Assembly (NCBI GenBank): GCA_033296885.1
Contig: MU864015.1
Coordinates: 21,087 to 85,086 of the forward strand
Source: Triangularia verruculosa
Lineage: Eukaryota; Ascomycota; Sordariomycetes; Sordariales; Podosporaceae
DNA length: 64,000 nucleotides
Direction: 5' to 3'
The notes under the pieces were generated by a model that saw nothing but the letters and a program-made list of their open reading frames with translations, ran no database searches and had not been told where the DNA came from. Shown here piece after piece: positions 32,532-42,952 of this stretch. The position numbers and the translations under genes are program-made. The stretch's first letter is position 1. Each line of letters starts with the position of its first letter.

Positions 32532-34417
32532 ATGTCACCTCTTCAGCCAGTCAAAATGAGTGTTCAGGTGCCTAGGCTTCCCGAAAAGCGTGATGCGGGC
32601 TCTCAGTCCGAGGAAGCAGAGCGCAGCGAGATTGAAAGAATAGGGGGTGTGACGAGAGAGTCGTTTGCCCATTTGGACGAAAAGGCAATTCTGCGCAAGG
32701 TAGGTCAGGCCTGTCAACCTCATTGAAAGACTCTAACTGACCGTTAGATTCATAGATGGATGTCCGTCTCATTCCCATGCTTGCCTTGCTATACCTGCTA
32801 TCGTTTCTCGATCGTAAGTTTCTTGGGTCTCCATCCAAGGTGTTTACAGTCTGACTTTGTATTCCAGGTGGCAATATTGGCAACGCCAAAATAGAAGGCC
32901 TTCAAGAAGATCTCGAGTTAACAGACGACCAGTACAATTGGTGTCTCACAGCCTTTTTCTTCACCTACGCCGTGTTCGAGGTCCCCAGCAACCTTATGCT
33001 CAAAAAAGTTCGGCCATCCATCTGGCTTCCGGCAATTATGGTTGCATGGGGCATTGTGATGACTCTGATGGGCATTGTGCATAACTTTACCGGACTACTG
33101 ACGGCTCGCATCTTTTTGGGCGTAGCAGAGGCTGGTCTGTTTCCAGGTGTAGCTTACTATTTGACAAACTGGTACAAGCGCGAGGAGATGCAGTTGAGGC
33201 AAGCCATGTTTTTCAGTGCAGCTTCTATTGCAGGTGCATTCAGTGGGCTGTTGGCATTTGCCATTGGAAAAATGGACGGTGTCGGAGGGCTACATGGCTG
33301 GCAGTGGATTTTCATTCTTGAGGGTAAGTGCCTTACCAGCTTTCTTTATGGTTTGCCCAAGCTGATACAAACTATCTAGGAATTGTAACGGTATTGGTGG
33401 CTGTCTTGGCTTTCTTTACCTTGCATGACTTTCCGGAGACAGCAACCTTTTTGACCGAGGAGGAGCGTGCTTTTGTTGTCTTCAGACTCAAGTATCAAGG
33501 GCAAGGCAAAAGAAACGAAAACACGGCTTCCCACACCATGGTGGCGCAGGCAGACGATTTCAAGTGGAAGTACGTCAAGCAGGCGTTCTTGGACTGGCAG
33601 ATTTGGGTCAACATCTTTGTTTATTGGGGAGTGTGTACCCCTATTTACCCCTGACCTACTCCATTCAAGCTCTCCAATGCTAACACTCAAATCTCAGATT
33701 GTCTGCCCGCTCTACGGAATCAGCTTGTTCTTGCCAACAATCATTCGCACACTGGGATATGAGAGCAGCACCGCTCAGCTCATGACTGTCCCGATCTATA
33801 TCACTGCCGCGATTCTTGCCGTGATTGTCGCCTACTTCTCCGATCGTGTGGGGCGCAGAAGCCCCTTCATCATCGTTCCCTTGCTCATCATGGTCGTCGG
33901 TTTCTCCATGTAGGTCCTTCGTGTTCTGAATGGAAGGCCCAGCTAACCATGTTAGGTGCATCGCATCTGGAAACCCGCGTGTGGTCTACGGCGGCGTGTT
34001 TATCGCAGCTTGCGCCATCTACCCAGCATTCCCTGGCGTCATCGCTTGGCTTTCAAACAATTTGGCTGGATCACTGAAACGTTCGGTCGGGATGGCGGTT
34101 CAAATAGGGGTCGGAAATCTTGGAGGCGTAAGTCAAGTCATTTGGTTTCGGTATGAACAAGGCTAACATTGATCCTCAAGGCTATGGCATCCAACTTTTA
34201 TCGCGCAAAAGATGCTCCGAGATACCAGCTGGGACATGGTCTTGAACTAGGATTCATTGGCGCCGGCATCATTGCATCGCTCATCTTGCTTGTTGGATAC
34301 AGCACCGCGAATAAGAAGAGGGCAAGAAAAATGGAGGACGGTGCTTTGAGTCGGTATACCCCGGAGGAGCTCTCCGAAAAGGGGGACAAGGCCATCACGT
34401 TTCGATATGTCTATTAG
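32532..34417 (+). CDS. MFS transporter, anion:cation symporter type (Tna1/Dal5-like)
   Basis: Seven exons: 32532-32699, 32756-32813, 32868-33323, 33380-33630, 33698-33909, 33956-34127 and 34181-34417. The six introns are 46-67 bp with matching phases; total 517 residues. An alternative start at 32556 is equally good. The opening RLIPMLALLYLLSFLDR (TM1), then NWCLTAFFFTYAVFEVPSN (TM2), LTARIFLGVAEAGLFPGVAYYL, HGWQWIFILEG before the central loop, FSDRVGRR after TM8, and a charged C terminus are typical of the fungal ACS family. That family imports vitamins and carboxylates such as nicotinate, allantoate or pantothenate at the plasma membrane. The substrate cannot be told from sequence. The residues called TM4/TM10 arginines in this family appear intact. 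Confidence 0.9.
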
Positions 34418-34452
34418 AGATCTAGGTCTGAGTGGCGCCGCAATCGTTAACC

Positions 34453-35595
34453 TTACCAAGCCACTTGGAACGGTAGAACTGACAGAGCAATGCTCATCAT
34501 CATGACACCCAGACCCACTCCAAGAATGCCCGTGCCACTGTCTTTGCCGCTTCCCTCCGGCTCTCCATTCCCCGATTTTCCTTGCTGTCCATCTTTGCCA
34601 TCAACCCCCGTACGAGCAGCAACGTTAGCGGGCACGACCCCTGAAAATGTAAATCCTTTGCCTGTGCCCACACCGTTCGGAGCCACACAGCTCATCTTTG
34701 CGATACCATCCTTGCGCTTATAAAACGGCGTCACCTCGTCCACTGTGACGTTTACCATCACTGTCAGAATGGGCCAGAAATTCAGCACATAGCTATCCCA
34801 ATAGTCCCGCAGATCCTGGGTCGAGTTGTAATAGTCTCCCGCGTCTCCCTCAAACTCCCAGCCATCCATCTCCGTTACCGATCCGTTGAGATATTGAATT
34901 GGTACGCCGAGTCGCACCGGTGACTCGCCCCCAGAATTTCCAGGTCCGTCTCCTCCACACTCATCAGGTGTGGGGAATGAGTCGCAAGTTGTGAGCGACC
35001 CATAGGCCGATCTAGTCTCGTTAGGCAACATAACGGAAAACCCATCTAGCCCGGCCTTCTCTAGGGCTGCGATGCATTCATTCGAGATGAATCCTTCACA
35101 TGAGCCGTCCTCGCTCAGAGGTTTGTTGTCCGGGTTGTTCCACAGTTCTTTCTGCATATGATGTGGTGGGCTCCACGTCCACATGCACATGCCCCAACTT
35201 GGGTCGACGTTGACCTTCTTTGTACTGTCAGCATTAGCGATGAGAAGAGAATCTGGCGCCTTGATGGTCGTGCTGTGGCCGATCATGGCTTTGTAATCGT
35301 CCGCCCGCCGGTAGTCGTAGGTTGAGAAGTCCAAAGCGGTGAGCGACAGCGTCCAGCCATCCATTGGCGTTCCGGGGTAAGGCTTTGACACGTCATAGCC
35401 TGGGATCTTGAAGATTGCCGACGCGTTTGAGGACTCGAGGGCTTCGAGAAACGCAGTGTTATTGGCGTCGTATGGGCCAGTCCTCTCGTTCCAGTGATCG
35501 GCGTAGCCACCAAAACCGCGACTGAAAAAGGCCAATGAGCCCTTGACAAAAATTGGGCTCAGGAGAGCGAGGTTTGTAGCTGAGATTCTAACCAT
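34453..35595 (-). CDS. Predicted GPI-anchored secreted protein, unknown family
   Basis: 380 residues, one exon. The N terminus (MVRISATNLALLSPIFV) acts as a secretion signal. The ectodomain has several N-x-S/T sites and eight cysteines, with CMWTWSPPHHMQKELW and GFISNECIAALEKAGLDGFSV motifs. A Gly/Ser/Lys-rich linker (residues about 325-350) leads to a hydrophobic tail (GILGVGLGVMMMSIALSVL) typical of a GPI attachment signal. It is convergent with the MFS gene, 35 bp apart. I do not recognise the domain; proteins of this layout occur widely in ascomycete cell walls. Confidence 0.8.
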   Translation of the reverse strand: MVRISATNLALLSPIFVKGSLAFFSRGFGGYADHWNERTGPYDANNTAFLEALESSNASAIFKIPGYDVSKPYPGTPMDGWTLSLTALDFSTYDYRRADDYKAMIGHSTTIKAPDSLLIANADSTKKVNVDPSWGMCMWTWSPPHHMQKELWNNPDNKPLSEDGSCEGFISNECIAALEKAGLDGFSVMLPNETRSAYGSLTTCDSFPTPDECGGDGPGNSGGESPVRLGVPIQYLNGSVTEMDGWEFEGDAGDYYNSTQDLRDYWDSYVLNFWPILTVMVNVTVDEVTPFYKRKDGIAKMSCVAPNGVGTGKGFTFSGVVPANVAARTGVDGKDGQQGKSGNGEPEGSGKDSGTGILGVGLGVMMMSIALSVLPFQVAW

Positions 35596-36199
35596 GTTTA
35601 TATGGGTTGTAGTGCACTGATTTGAATTTGTTTTGGGGCAGACAAGAAAAACAACTTGGAAAGCAATTTATATGAGGACGTGAGGACGGAGCCCACTCTC
35701 GCTAAAACGATTGCTACCTTATCCGTCACCTGGCATAGTAAGATTGCTAGGTAGTATTGCCTCGGCAGAGGACCCCAGCTAAGAGTGTTGGCTGCAATAT
35801 CGGAGACAAAAAAGAAGAGACTAGTACATGAGATGCAGCCTTTAAAAATAAAGGAAAGATGGTAAGGGGACCTTTCATCTGATTTTAGGGCCTGAAAGGT
35901 TTCTTTCAATGTCTATAAGCTGTCCACGAAGGCATATAGGTATCAGCTATTTTTTAGGGTGGTTGACAGCCTCGTTAAGGTCCGCAATGGGACGAGATCG
36001 GAGGAAGAGGGGATAAATTGAACTCCGAATGCGAGGGTAGAGTCATGTATGGTTCTAGGGGGATGTTGCAAATTGGAGAGCCTTGTGGCATCTTCGGTTG
36101 GACTTCAACATAGACTTTGGTGGCTGTGATAATGATATGGTCTCAGGCAGCACCATGGAGGAAGCTATGGTTTCAACCACCCATATTGGGTATCCAACC
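35596..36199. other. Intergenic spacer
   Basis: Holds the promoter of the GPI-anchored protein gene and the 3' region of the Mgs1-like gene. No other feature seen. Confidence 0.5.
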
Positions 36200-37915
36200 T
36201 CATCCATCCATCTCAACATCCGGATCAACCTCAGTTCCCAAATCTCTGTCCTCCAAGAACCGTCGTCCTCTCAATTCCACGGGCAGATACTCTTGCCTCA
36301 CTTTGCCATCCTTGTAGTTGGGTGGGTACTTGTACTCAGCACCATATCCCAAATCTTTCATCAATCTTGTTGGCGCGTTCCTCAAGTGGAGGGGAACAGG
36401 AAGACTGGCGACGCCTGGCTCCTTGAGTGCAGAGAAAGCATTGTTAAGCGCCCTATACGCCCTGGTGCTCTTGGGTGCCAAGCACAACGCCACAGTGCAG
36501 TGTGCCAGAGGTATTCTGGCTTCGGGCATACCGATCTGCTGAGTGGCCGTATACGTAGCCGTCGCCAGTGGCAACAGAGAGTTGTCTGCCAATCCGACGT
36601 CTTCCGACGCAATCACCACCATTCTTCGCGCAATAAACAGTGGATCCTCGCCTGACTGCAGCATCCTCGCCAGGTAGTACAGCGCCGCGTCCGAATCTGA
36701 CCCGCGTACAGCCTTGTGAAAAGCCGAGATGGTATCATAATGCTGATCTCCTGCCCGGTCATACACCAATGTTTTGGTCAAGGCGGCTTTGATGTCCTCT
36801 TTTGTCAATGCAGCCTCTCCGCCCCCTTGTAGTCTCGTCGTCAAGGACAATGCCAGTTCCAGCAAATTCAGAGCTGTCCTGGCATCTCCGTCAGCAAAGG
36901 CCGATAGGTACGTCAACAATTCCTCGTCGATCAACGGACTGAGCTCCATCCCTCCTTCCACAATCTCGGCCTGTATGGCTCTGACCAATATCCTCTGTAG
37001 GTCCTCCCTCGTAAGTGGTGCTAGCGTAAACGTCCTGCATCGACTGAGCAGCGCCGCCTGGACCTTGAAACTGGGGTTCTCCGTTGTGGCTCCGATTAAC
37101 GTAATGGTCCCCGCTTCTACCGGCTTTAAAAACACATCCTGTTGGGTCTTGCTGAATCTGTGAATCTCGTCGCAAAATATGATGGTCTTCCTTCCCGTCA
37201 AGTTGAGCTCGCTGGCTGCTTCCGCAAAGAATTTCTTGACCTCGGCAACTCCCGTGCTGGTGGCATTGAGCTCGATAAACCTGCTGCCTACTCGGCGGGC
37301 GATACACCTTGCTATTGTCGTCTTTCCTGTTCCCGACCCTCCCCACAATATCATGGATGGCACTCTGTCCGTTTCGATCAATGACCTCAACACCCCGTTG
37401 GGCCCAACCAGATCCTGTCCAAAAACGTGGTCGAGTGAGTCGGGGCGCATTCGCTCGGCCAAGGGAGCGGACCGATGGGTCTTGGATCGCTTTGTGAGGG
37501 GGGCGGTGCCGGGGTCTCGCTCACCGGTGCCGTTTGTTAAAAGCGTGTTCGTCTCGACTTCTGCGGGCCTGCTTTCCGCAGCCGGTGAGCTATTAGCTTC
37601 ATCCCATGTCCTCTTCTGTCCAGTCTTGTTGCTGCTGTTGTTGTTAAGTTTACTCCCAAAGCCGTTCAGGGGCCGTGGTGTCGATGCCGCGGATACATTG
37701 GCGATGGCCTGCCGTTTCGCGGCTGGGGTTGCAAAGAAATCGACGGCCGTTCGCTTCCTTTGCTGAGTCGATGGCGGTTGAGAGGGAGGATGGTTTGGTG
37801 GGGAGGACGCTCGGTCAGTGGCTTGGTCGTCGAGGAAGGTTTGGCAGCCCGAGTCGATGTGGCTGTTGATCTCCAACGTCTTGACGCCCCTTTGGCAAAT
37901 GGGGCAAACGACCAT
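36200..37915 (-). CDS. MGS1: Mgs1/WRNIP1-type AAA+ ATPase
   Basis: 571 residues, single exon. An N-terminal UBZ4/Rad18-type zinc finger (C-P-I-C at 4-7, then H19 and C24) binds ubiquitin, in this family ubiquitinated PCNA. A disordered linker follows. The AAA+ core includes Walker A GGSGTGKTT at 192-200, Walker B IIFCDEIHRF at 245-254 and sensor 1 GATTEN at 275-280. The C-terminal MgsA-type tetramerisation region (AFHKAVRGSDSDAALYYLARML, then ASEDVGLAD) is complete, ending in a tail with PEARIPLAHCTVAL. The protein protects stalled replication forks in the nucleus. An aromatic VDFF motif near residue 58 could be a PIP-like contact, but that is speculative. Family length is normal. Confidence 0.95.
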   Translation of the reverse strand: MVVCPICQRGVKTLEINSHIDSGCQTFLDDQATDRASSPPNHPPSQPPSTQQRKRTAVDFFATPAAKRQAIANVSAASTPRPLNGFGSKLNNNSSNKTGQKRTWDEANSSPAAESRPAEVETNTLLTNGTGERDPGTAPLTKRSKTHRSAPLAERMRPDSLDHVFGQDLVGPNGVLRSLIETDRVPSMILWGGSGTGKTTIARCIARRVGSRFIELNATSTGVAEVKKFFAEAASELNLTGRKTIIFCDEIHRFSKTQQDVFLKPVEAGTITLIGATTENPSFKVQAALLSRCRTFTLAPLTREDLQRILVRAIQAEIVEGGMELSPLIDEELLTYLSAFADGDARTALNLLELALSLTTRLQGGGEAALTKEDIKAALTKTLVYDRAGDQHYDTISAFHKAVRGSDSDAALYYLARMLQSGEDPLFIARRMVVIASEDVGLADNSLLPLATATYTATQQIGMPEARIPLAHCTVALCLAPKSTRAYRALNNAFSALKEPGVASLPVPLHLRNAPTRLMKDLGYGAEYKYPPNYKDGKVRQEYLPVELRGRRFLEDRDLGTEVDPDVEMDG

Positions 37916-38610
37916 CCTGCCGTTCCCGTGAAGAGATGTAGTGAGGCGGATAAAACAGTGACGGACGGGAAAAACAGCGGCAGCCGTGCGCTTGTGATGT
38001 GGTGCGAGCCAGAAGGGACCGAAAATGACGATAGCGGCGCGTCTTTAGGGGAGCAAGGTTTAATGGATCTGGGGAGACGCGATCTGGGGGCTCAGTGCGG
38101 GACGGTCCCTGCAGAACGTGCTTCTCGCAGGATCCGCCACCTTGGTTCGGTAATTCGCACGGCTTGGCTGGGCGGTGTGGGGCAGCCCCCCCCAACACCA
38201 AGTTTGGGAGATCAAACAGTCATCTCACGCCAACGGCTACGGTCACGATATTTGTAGCTTTGCTTTGCTCATGAAGAGTAACATAGGAAGTTGACAAAGA
38301 CCGCTGCTCAGAAATAGGCGCAATGCCATCAATGGAGACTTCAGTCGGAATCTGCTTTGTATTTATATATCTCATGCCGGATGAAAGTTTACAATTCTAG
38401 CAAGACACCGGGTCGTTGAGACCCAGAGAAACACCAAACGCCCTGCCAAACGCCCAACTTCATGCAAGTATTTTGTACATGCCTCCCATGGTACCAGAAG
38501 TCTAATGATGTCTGTCTAACCAGCAGAAAGAAACCCCCCCAAACAACCCTTCATGCCCTCAGCGTGGAATCGCCTTCGAAACGCAGACATCTATGTAGTC
38601 ATGTGAACAG
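37916..38610. other. Intergenic spacer
   Basis: Promoter side of the Mgs1-like gene and 3' side of the Isa1 gene. A CCCCCCC tract near 38187-38195 is the only notable element. No gene supported. Confidence 0.5.
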
Positions 38611-39408
38611 TCACACCATGAACGACTCGCCACATCCACACTGCTCCTCTGCTTACTGTTAGTATCTTGTTCTGGATGAAAGGGCACCCGATAATCACTC
38701 ACTGATGTTGGGATTTCGGAATACGAAGCGCTGGCTGAGCTTATCCTCTATCCAGTCCATCTCGCTTCCGATAATGCTGAAGAGCGCCTTGCTGTCGATC
38801 AACACCTTTACCCCATCCTGCTCGACCGTCTCGTCGAAGGCGCCTGGCTTCTCCACAAACTCGAGATGGTATGCCAGACCCGAGCATCCCCGGTTACGTA
38901 CACCGACCTTGATGAGCTTGGGATCTGGTTGGTCGAGAAGAGCACGTAGTTGGTCTACGGCGGCGGGGGTGAGCTTCATCGCTGCTTTGCGGGGAGCGCG
39001 CAACTTGGACCGCGGCCTTGGTGATGGCGCCGACGGCGAGGCTGCTGCTTGCGATGGTTGCGCACTTGACGAGGCCTGGTTGGGCGTGGTTGCGAAAGTT
39101 GACTTGGACTGTTGGGCTTCTCTCTCTGGTAGAGACGAGGCAGGGTCTAACGGCGCCTGTGGCTCTATTGGTGGGCGGGTCTCATGTACTCTCGGCAGCG
39201 TGGGAGACTGGACATTTTGTGTGATGGAGGTATCCGGAGTGGAAGCATTGCGCGGTGCGGGCGGTGGATGCGAAGGTAAAGAGTAAGACTGGAAAGCGGC
39301 GGCGAGCTGGGCCGGCGTCGACGAGAATTGGCGTTGGCTGCTTCGGAAGAAGCTGCGGCGGCAAGCCAGGCACGCCGCCCTCCGGGCTACTAAGCTGGGC
39401 ACCCTCAT
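38611..39408 (-). CDS. ISA1: Mitochondrial iron-sulfur assembly protein Isa1 (A-type carrier)
   Basis: Exons 39408-38703 and 38648-38611 give 247 residues. The ATG at 39408 starts an Arg-rich mitochondrial presequence (MRVPSLVARRAACLACRR). A long Pro/Ser/Ala-rich linker precedes the HesB/IscA domain from about residue 140: KLTPAAVDQL, GVRNRGCSGLAY (Cys175) and FRNPNI, with the C-terminal CGCGES (Cys239, Cys241) encoded by the second exon. The 64-residue spacing Cys175-Cys239 equals that of ISCA1. It matures 4Fe-4S proteins with Isa2 and Iba57. The intron 38702-38649 starts GTGAGT and has TACTAAC; the acceptor must be the AG at 38650-38649, because an earlier AG at 38657-38656 would lose the cysteines. 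Confidence 0.93.
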
Positions 39409-39844
39409 TCTGATGGCGAGAAAATGCGATTCGAGAATATTCGTAGGAGTAACGAGGTTCGAGATTATGGCAGCATGGGAATTGCGTCGCAGATATGGGG
39501 GATTTGTCAACTTCGGTGCAGCGGCAAATGTGAAGCAGCAACCGACAGCTTCTGATCAATCAGCCGGAGTGATGACATGACGCCAAGAGCCTGCCGCGAC
39601 TGGTTCCCCGTCGGCCAATCAGCGGATGGCCATTTGGAATGCATGCAAGACGCACGAGCCACATTGCTTTGTGTGACAGAAGGTGAATTGTTGGAGTCTC
39701 GGATCAAGATGCCAAAAGTCGAAAACAATACACGATATGGTATCCTCAACCCGCAAATCCCAAACTCCGAAGCTATACAGTCATCCCATTTTCAAACTCG
39801 GGTGCGCCGCCGTCGCCCTGTTCAAACGTAAGAATACCCCAGGC

Positions 39845-42157
39845 TCACCGGGAGATCAGGATTCCCACATCCCCCACAGCCTGTCTCCCCATCTTCTTCA
39901 GCAGTGTTCGTTCATCTGCCTCTCTGTACTTTTCCCAGCTGTCCAGGCCCTCCTTGGCCTGAATACTGAGCGTCTCATAACCCTGCTTGATCACCTCTGC
40001 CACTTGTAAGCTCGTCAGCTGACCCCCTGTCCTCTTGCCCTTGACCGCTTTTGATCCATCAGTCCCCAGCATCTCCTTGTAGTGCACGCTGACGCTCACC
40101 AACGTGTCAATGGAATTGCTCGCCCGGTTAGCCAGCCCGTAGGTATCTCGGAACTTGATTAGCACCTCTCCGGTTTCAACGACCTTGTAAAACAGATCAT
40201 CATATGCTGCCGGTGTGGGCAAGAATGTCTCACCCGCCGACAACCCCAAGGCAAGAAGGTTCACCACGTGGTCCAGCAGTGTGTTGATGTGACTCAACCC
40301 CTTCAGGTCAGATGCATACGTCGTCAAGAATCGGATTAGACTGAGCAAGGACCGGAATAAGTCAGCCCAGTGATATTGCAGTCGAGTTCGTGACCGAGAC
40401 ATGTAGCTGATGATTCGTAGCAAGATGCCGACACAGAGGGTATAGAGACCAACATCCAGCCTCCGTCGCAGGTTGTGGTTGATGGCATCAATCATGGTGT
40501 CCATGACCGCTGTGGCAACCACCCTCTCTGACCGAAGCAGTGGGAGATACGGGGATCGCTGCCGGCAAAGTCTGACCGGCACTTTGCTTTCGTCCGAACA
40601 CATTCGTTTGCAGAGAACGGGGTCCTCGATAAGTAACCGGAAGACCATGAGATTCAGGTGACAATACAATGTGGCTCTCTGAGAGAGGTGTGCGTGCTGG
40701 AGAAGGTAGGATGTGAGGGAAATGAAGCTGGCAAAAGGGGAATCTTCCCCTTTTTCCGTCGTCGGCGCACCAGCCACTAGCTCCAAACTGAAAAGCTTAT
40801 TGGCATGGCTAAAGTCGTATGTTGCAAGCAGAACTGCGGCTTCCTCTCCTGGTCTTTTAACTATTAGTCAATGGTCGATTCTCCATGAAGAAAACAACAT
40901 TCACTCACAGCTCAGCAAACATTGTCTTGGCCGTGTCGGCATCATATACGGGTTTAGGCGGCGGCTTTCCTCCTGGCGCGATAGCCCCCAGCCCAATCTT
41001 GTTCAGCGTGTTTGCCAAGGTCCACCCTTCTGGCAGGTCCTCCTGGATGTCGATGTACTGATCCCGGAGCTTCCGACACGTTTTCCCCACGCTCTTGACG
41101 ATATCCTTGATGACTCGCTCATTCACAAAATCGTTCAAGCGCATCTGATACGGGTTCTGAAACTCAAATTTGTTGTAGTTGGCCAATAGTCCCAGCAGCA
41201 TGAACGGCCGCGTTATCCTCGTCTCGTCGTCGGAATTGTGGAGAGAAGCTTGCGATTGAATACACTAGATCCGTCAGCATAAACTCCTCGCTGGACCCCA
41301 AGAATTTGAACATACACTTATTATGGCTGGGAACAGATCCCTCTGGATGAAGTAGGTGAGCAGGCTCGTCTGGTACGCCCCTGAAGCCACGGCAAGCGCT
41401 ACTTCCACCGCCCGCCGCTGCAAATCAACCGTATAGGTGCAATTCGACTTTCCCCTGGGTTGTTGCTGTGGTGGCGCTGGTCCATCCGCTTGCTGCTTCT
41501 GATCTTGCACGTGGCCAACGCCGTGCGGACAGCACTCAAGCCCCGGCCCCCGTCCGCCCCGTATCAGACCCTCCAATGCCGCAACAAAGTCTCCAAACAC
41601 GGTATCGATCTGATCCAACCCGGCCAGAACCTCAATGATATCCGAGCTCGGATTCGTGTATCTCTTTCCCAGCACGCAGGTCATAAACGTAGACAGGGTG
41701 TCCAGCGCATGGAGATCTCCCACTCCGTACGGCTGTCGCAAAGCATGTGTCGCCCTGGAAAAGAGTTGCCTCGTCTGGCTTGAGAGGTGGAGAAGGTCGC
41801 TAACGGGGATTTCGTCGAGCATGTGCTTCAAGCTGGCGCGATCCGGACGCAGGAGGAAGAACTCCTTCCAGAAACCTTCGGGCTTTTCGGGAGACGCATC
41901 TTCGTCGTCCTATAGACACAGCCGTCAGTATTCGGGCCTGCTCAATCCATCGTTCGTAGAGCGGATTGACGGTTAAAAGAAAGGGAGCAGCTGACCTGTT
42001 GGCAGAAACAAAGTCAGTTGCGTGGGACTCGGCAGATTGCCAGATCACCCGGCACCGTTCCAGGCAGACGAACCTTGAAAAGTGCTTCATAGAGCCTGAC
42101 GATTTTGGGCTGGAACACCTCGGGTCGCGGCTGGTGTGTTAGAGGAGAGGGCTCCAT
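39845..42157 (-). CDS. ARMH3/DUF1741 armadillo-like helical protein
   Basis: Four exons: 42157-42074, 41909-41316, 41264-40909 and 40853-39845. All phases fit, giving 680 residues, close to the roughly 690 of human ARMH3 (C10orf76). ATG 42157 opens MEPSPLTHQPRPEVFQPKIV. Helical repeats follow throughout; characteristic stretches are FWKEFFLLRPD, MLLGLLANYNKFEFQNPYQ, LNDFVNERVIKDIV, EAAVLLATYDFSHANKLF and the DUF1741 region LNLMVFRLLIEDP, ATAVMDTMIDAINHNLRRRLD and LQYHWADLFRSLLSLIRFL. The human protein works with PI4KB and GBF1 at the Golgi; a similar scaffold role is inferred here. Family recognised from the conserved central region. Confidence 0.85.
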
Positions 42158-42952
42158 GAGTATGTCTCCCGCAGTTGATCTGATTGTGGTTGGAAATTGG
42201 GGCTCGTGGTTGGGGTCGGGATCGGGACAGCGTCGCGTTCGGTTGGCATGTTTCAACGCACCGGCCTGCTCCCTGAAAGAAATGGAAACACAGTGCGCGT
42301 CTGTCAAGTGGGGGCGGTTGATTGGTGCTCCTTGGCGGTGCTTAGACAGTGCGGTCGACACGGTGTCGATCGTTCCTCTGTAGGGCTGAAACCAGACGAG
42401 AGCATGCACCACCAGTCTATATACAGCCCGATCAACTGTAAGTTCGCCCATGACAACAAAGTTCGATTCATAATACCTTGGGATGTAGGATCCCCAAGCT
42501 CCGTTGCGTGTTTCGTCAGGCCTCTGACCAGCTTCCACCATCCAAGTCCGTCTAGTATGTCCCTCCATTTTCGGCGGTGGTCTCTCCTCTCCACCTGCCC
42601 ATCTCTATCCTACCAGGATCCTTGTCTCTACATATGCACCATGGCAAAAAGTCCCATCCTCCATCTTGTCAACTCCGAAGCCTCCTTTTTGTCTTTCCTC
42701 TACCACACAAGGCACTGATACAAAAGTAACAACAGCCACCGACGTGACCCCAGCCCCCGCCGCTCTGCCCTCCTCCAAAAAAGAAGATGACGGCAAGTTG
42801 AAACAAGAGATTTCGCTAGTGGATATTCCCGGGAATGCGTAGGCTATTATGAGACAGTAAAGGATTGTAAACACCAAAACTTCCAAGTGCAGGGTCGGGT
42901 GTCAAAGAAACCGCTGTTAGAACGCCGTGGACAGGAAATAAAAACAAGACAA
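42158..42952. other. Intergenic spacer
   Basis: Promoter of the ARMH3-like gene plus 3' region of the next gene. Open frames here (42197-42718 +, 42605-42886 -) show no domain. Confidence 0.5.
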
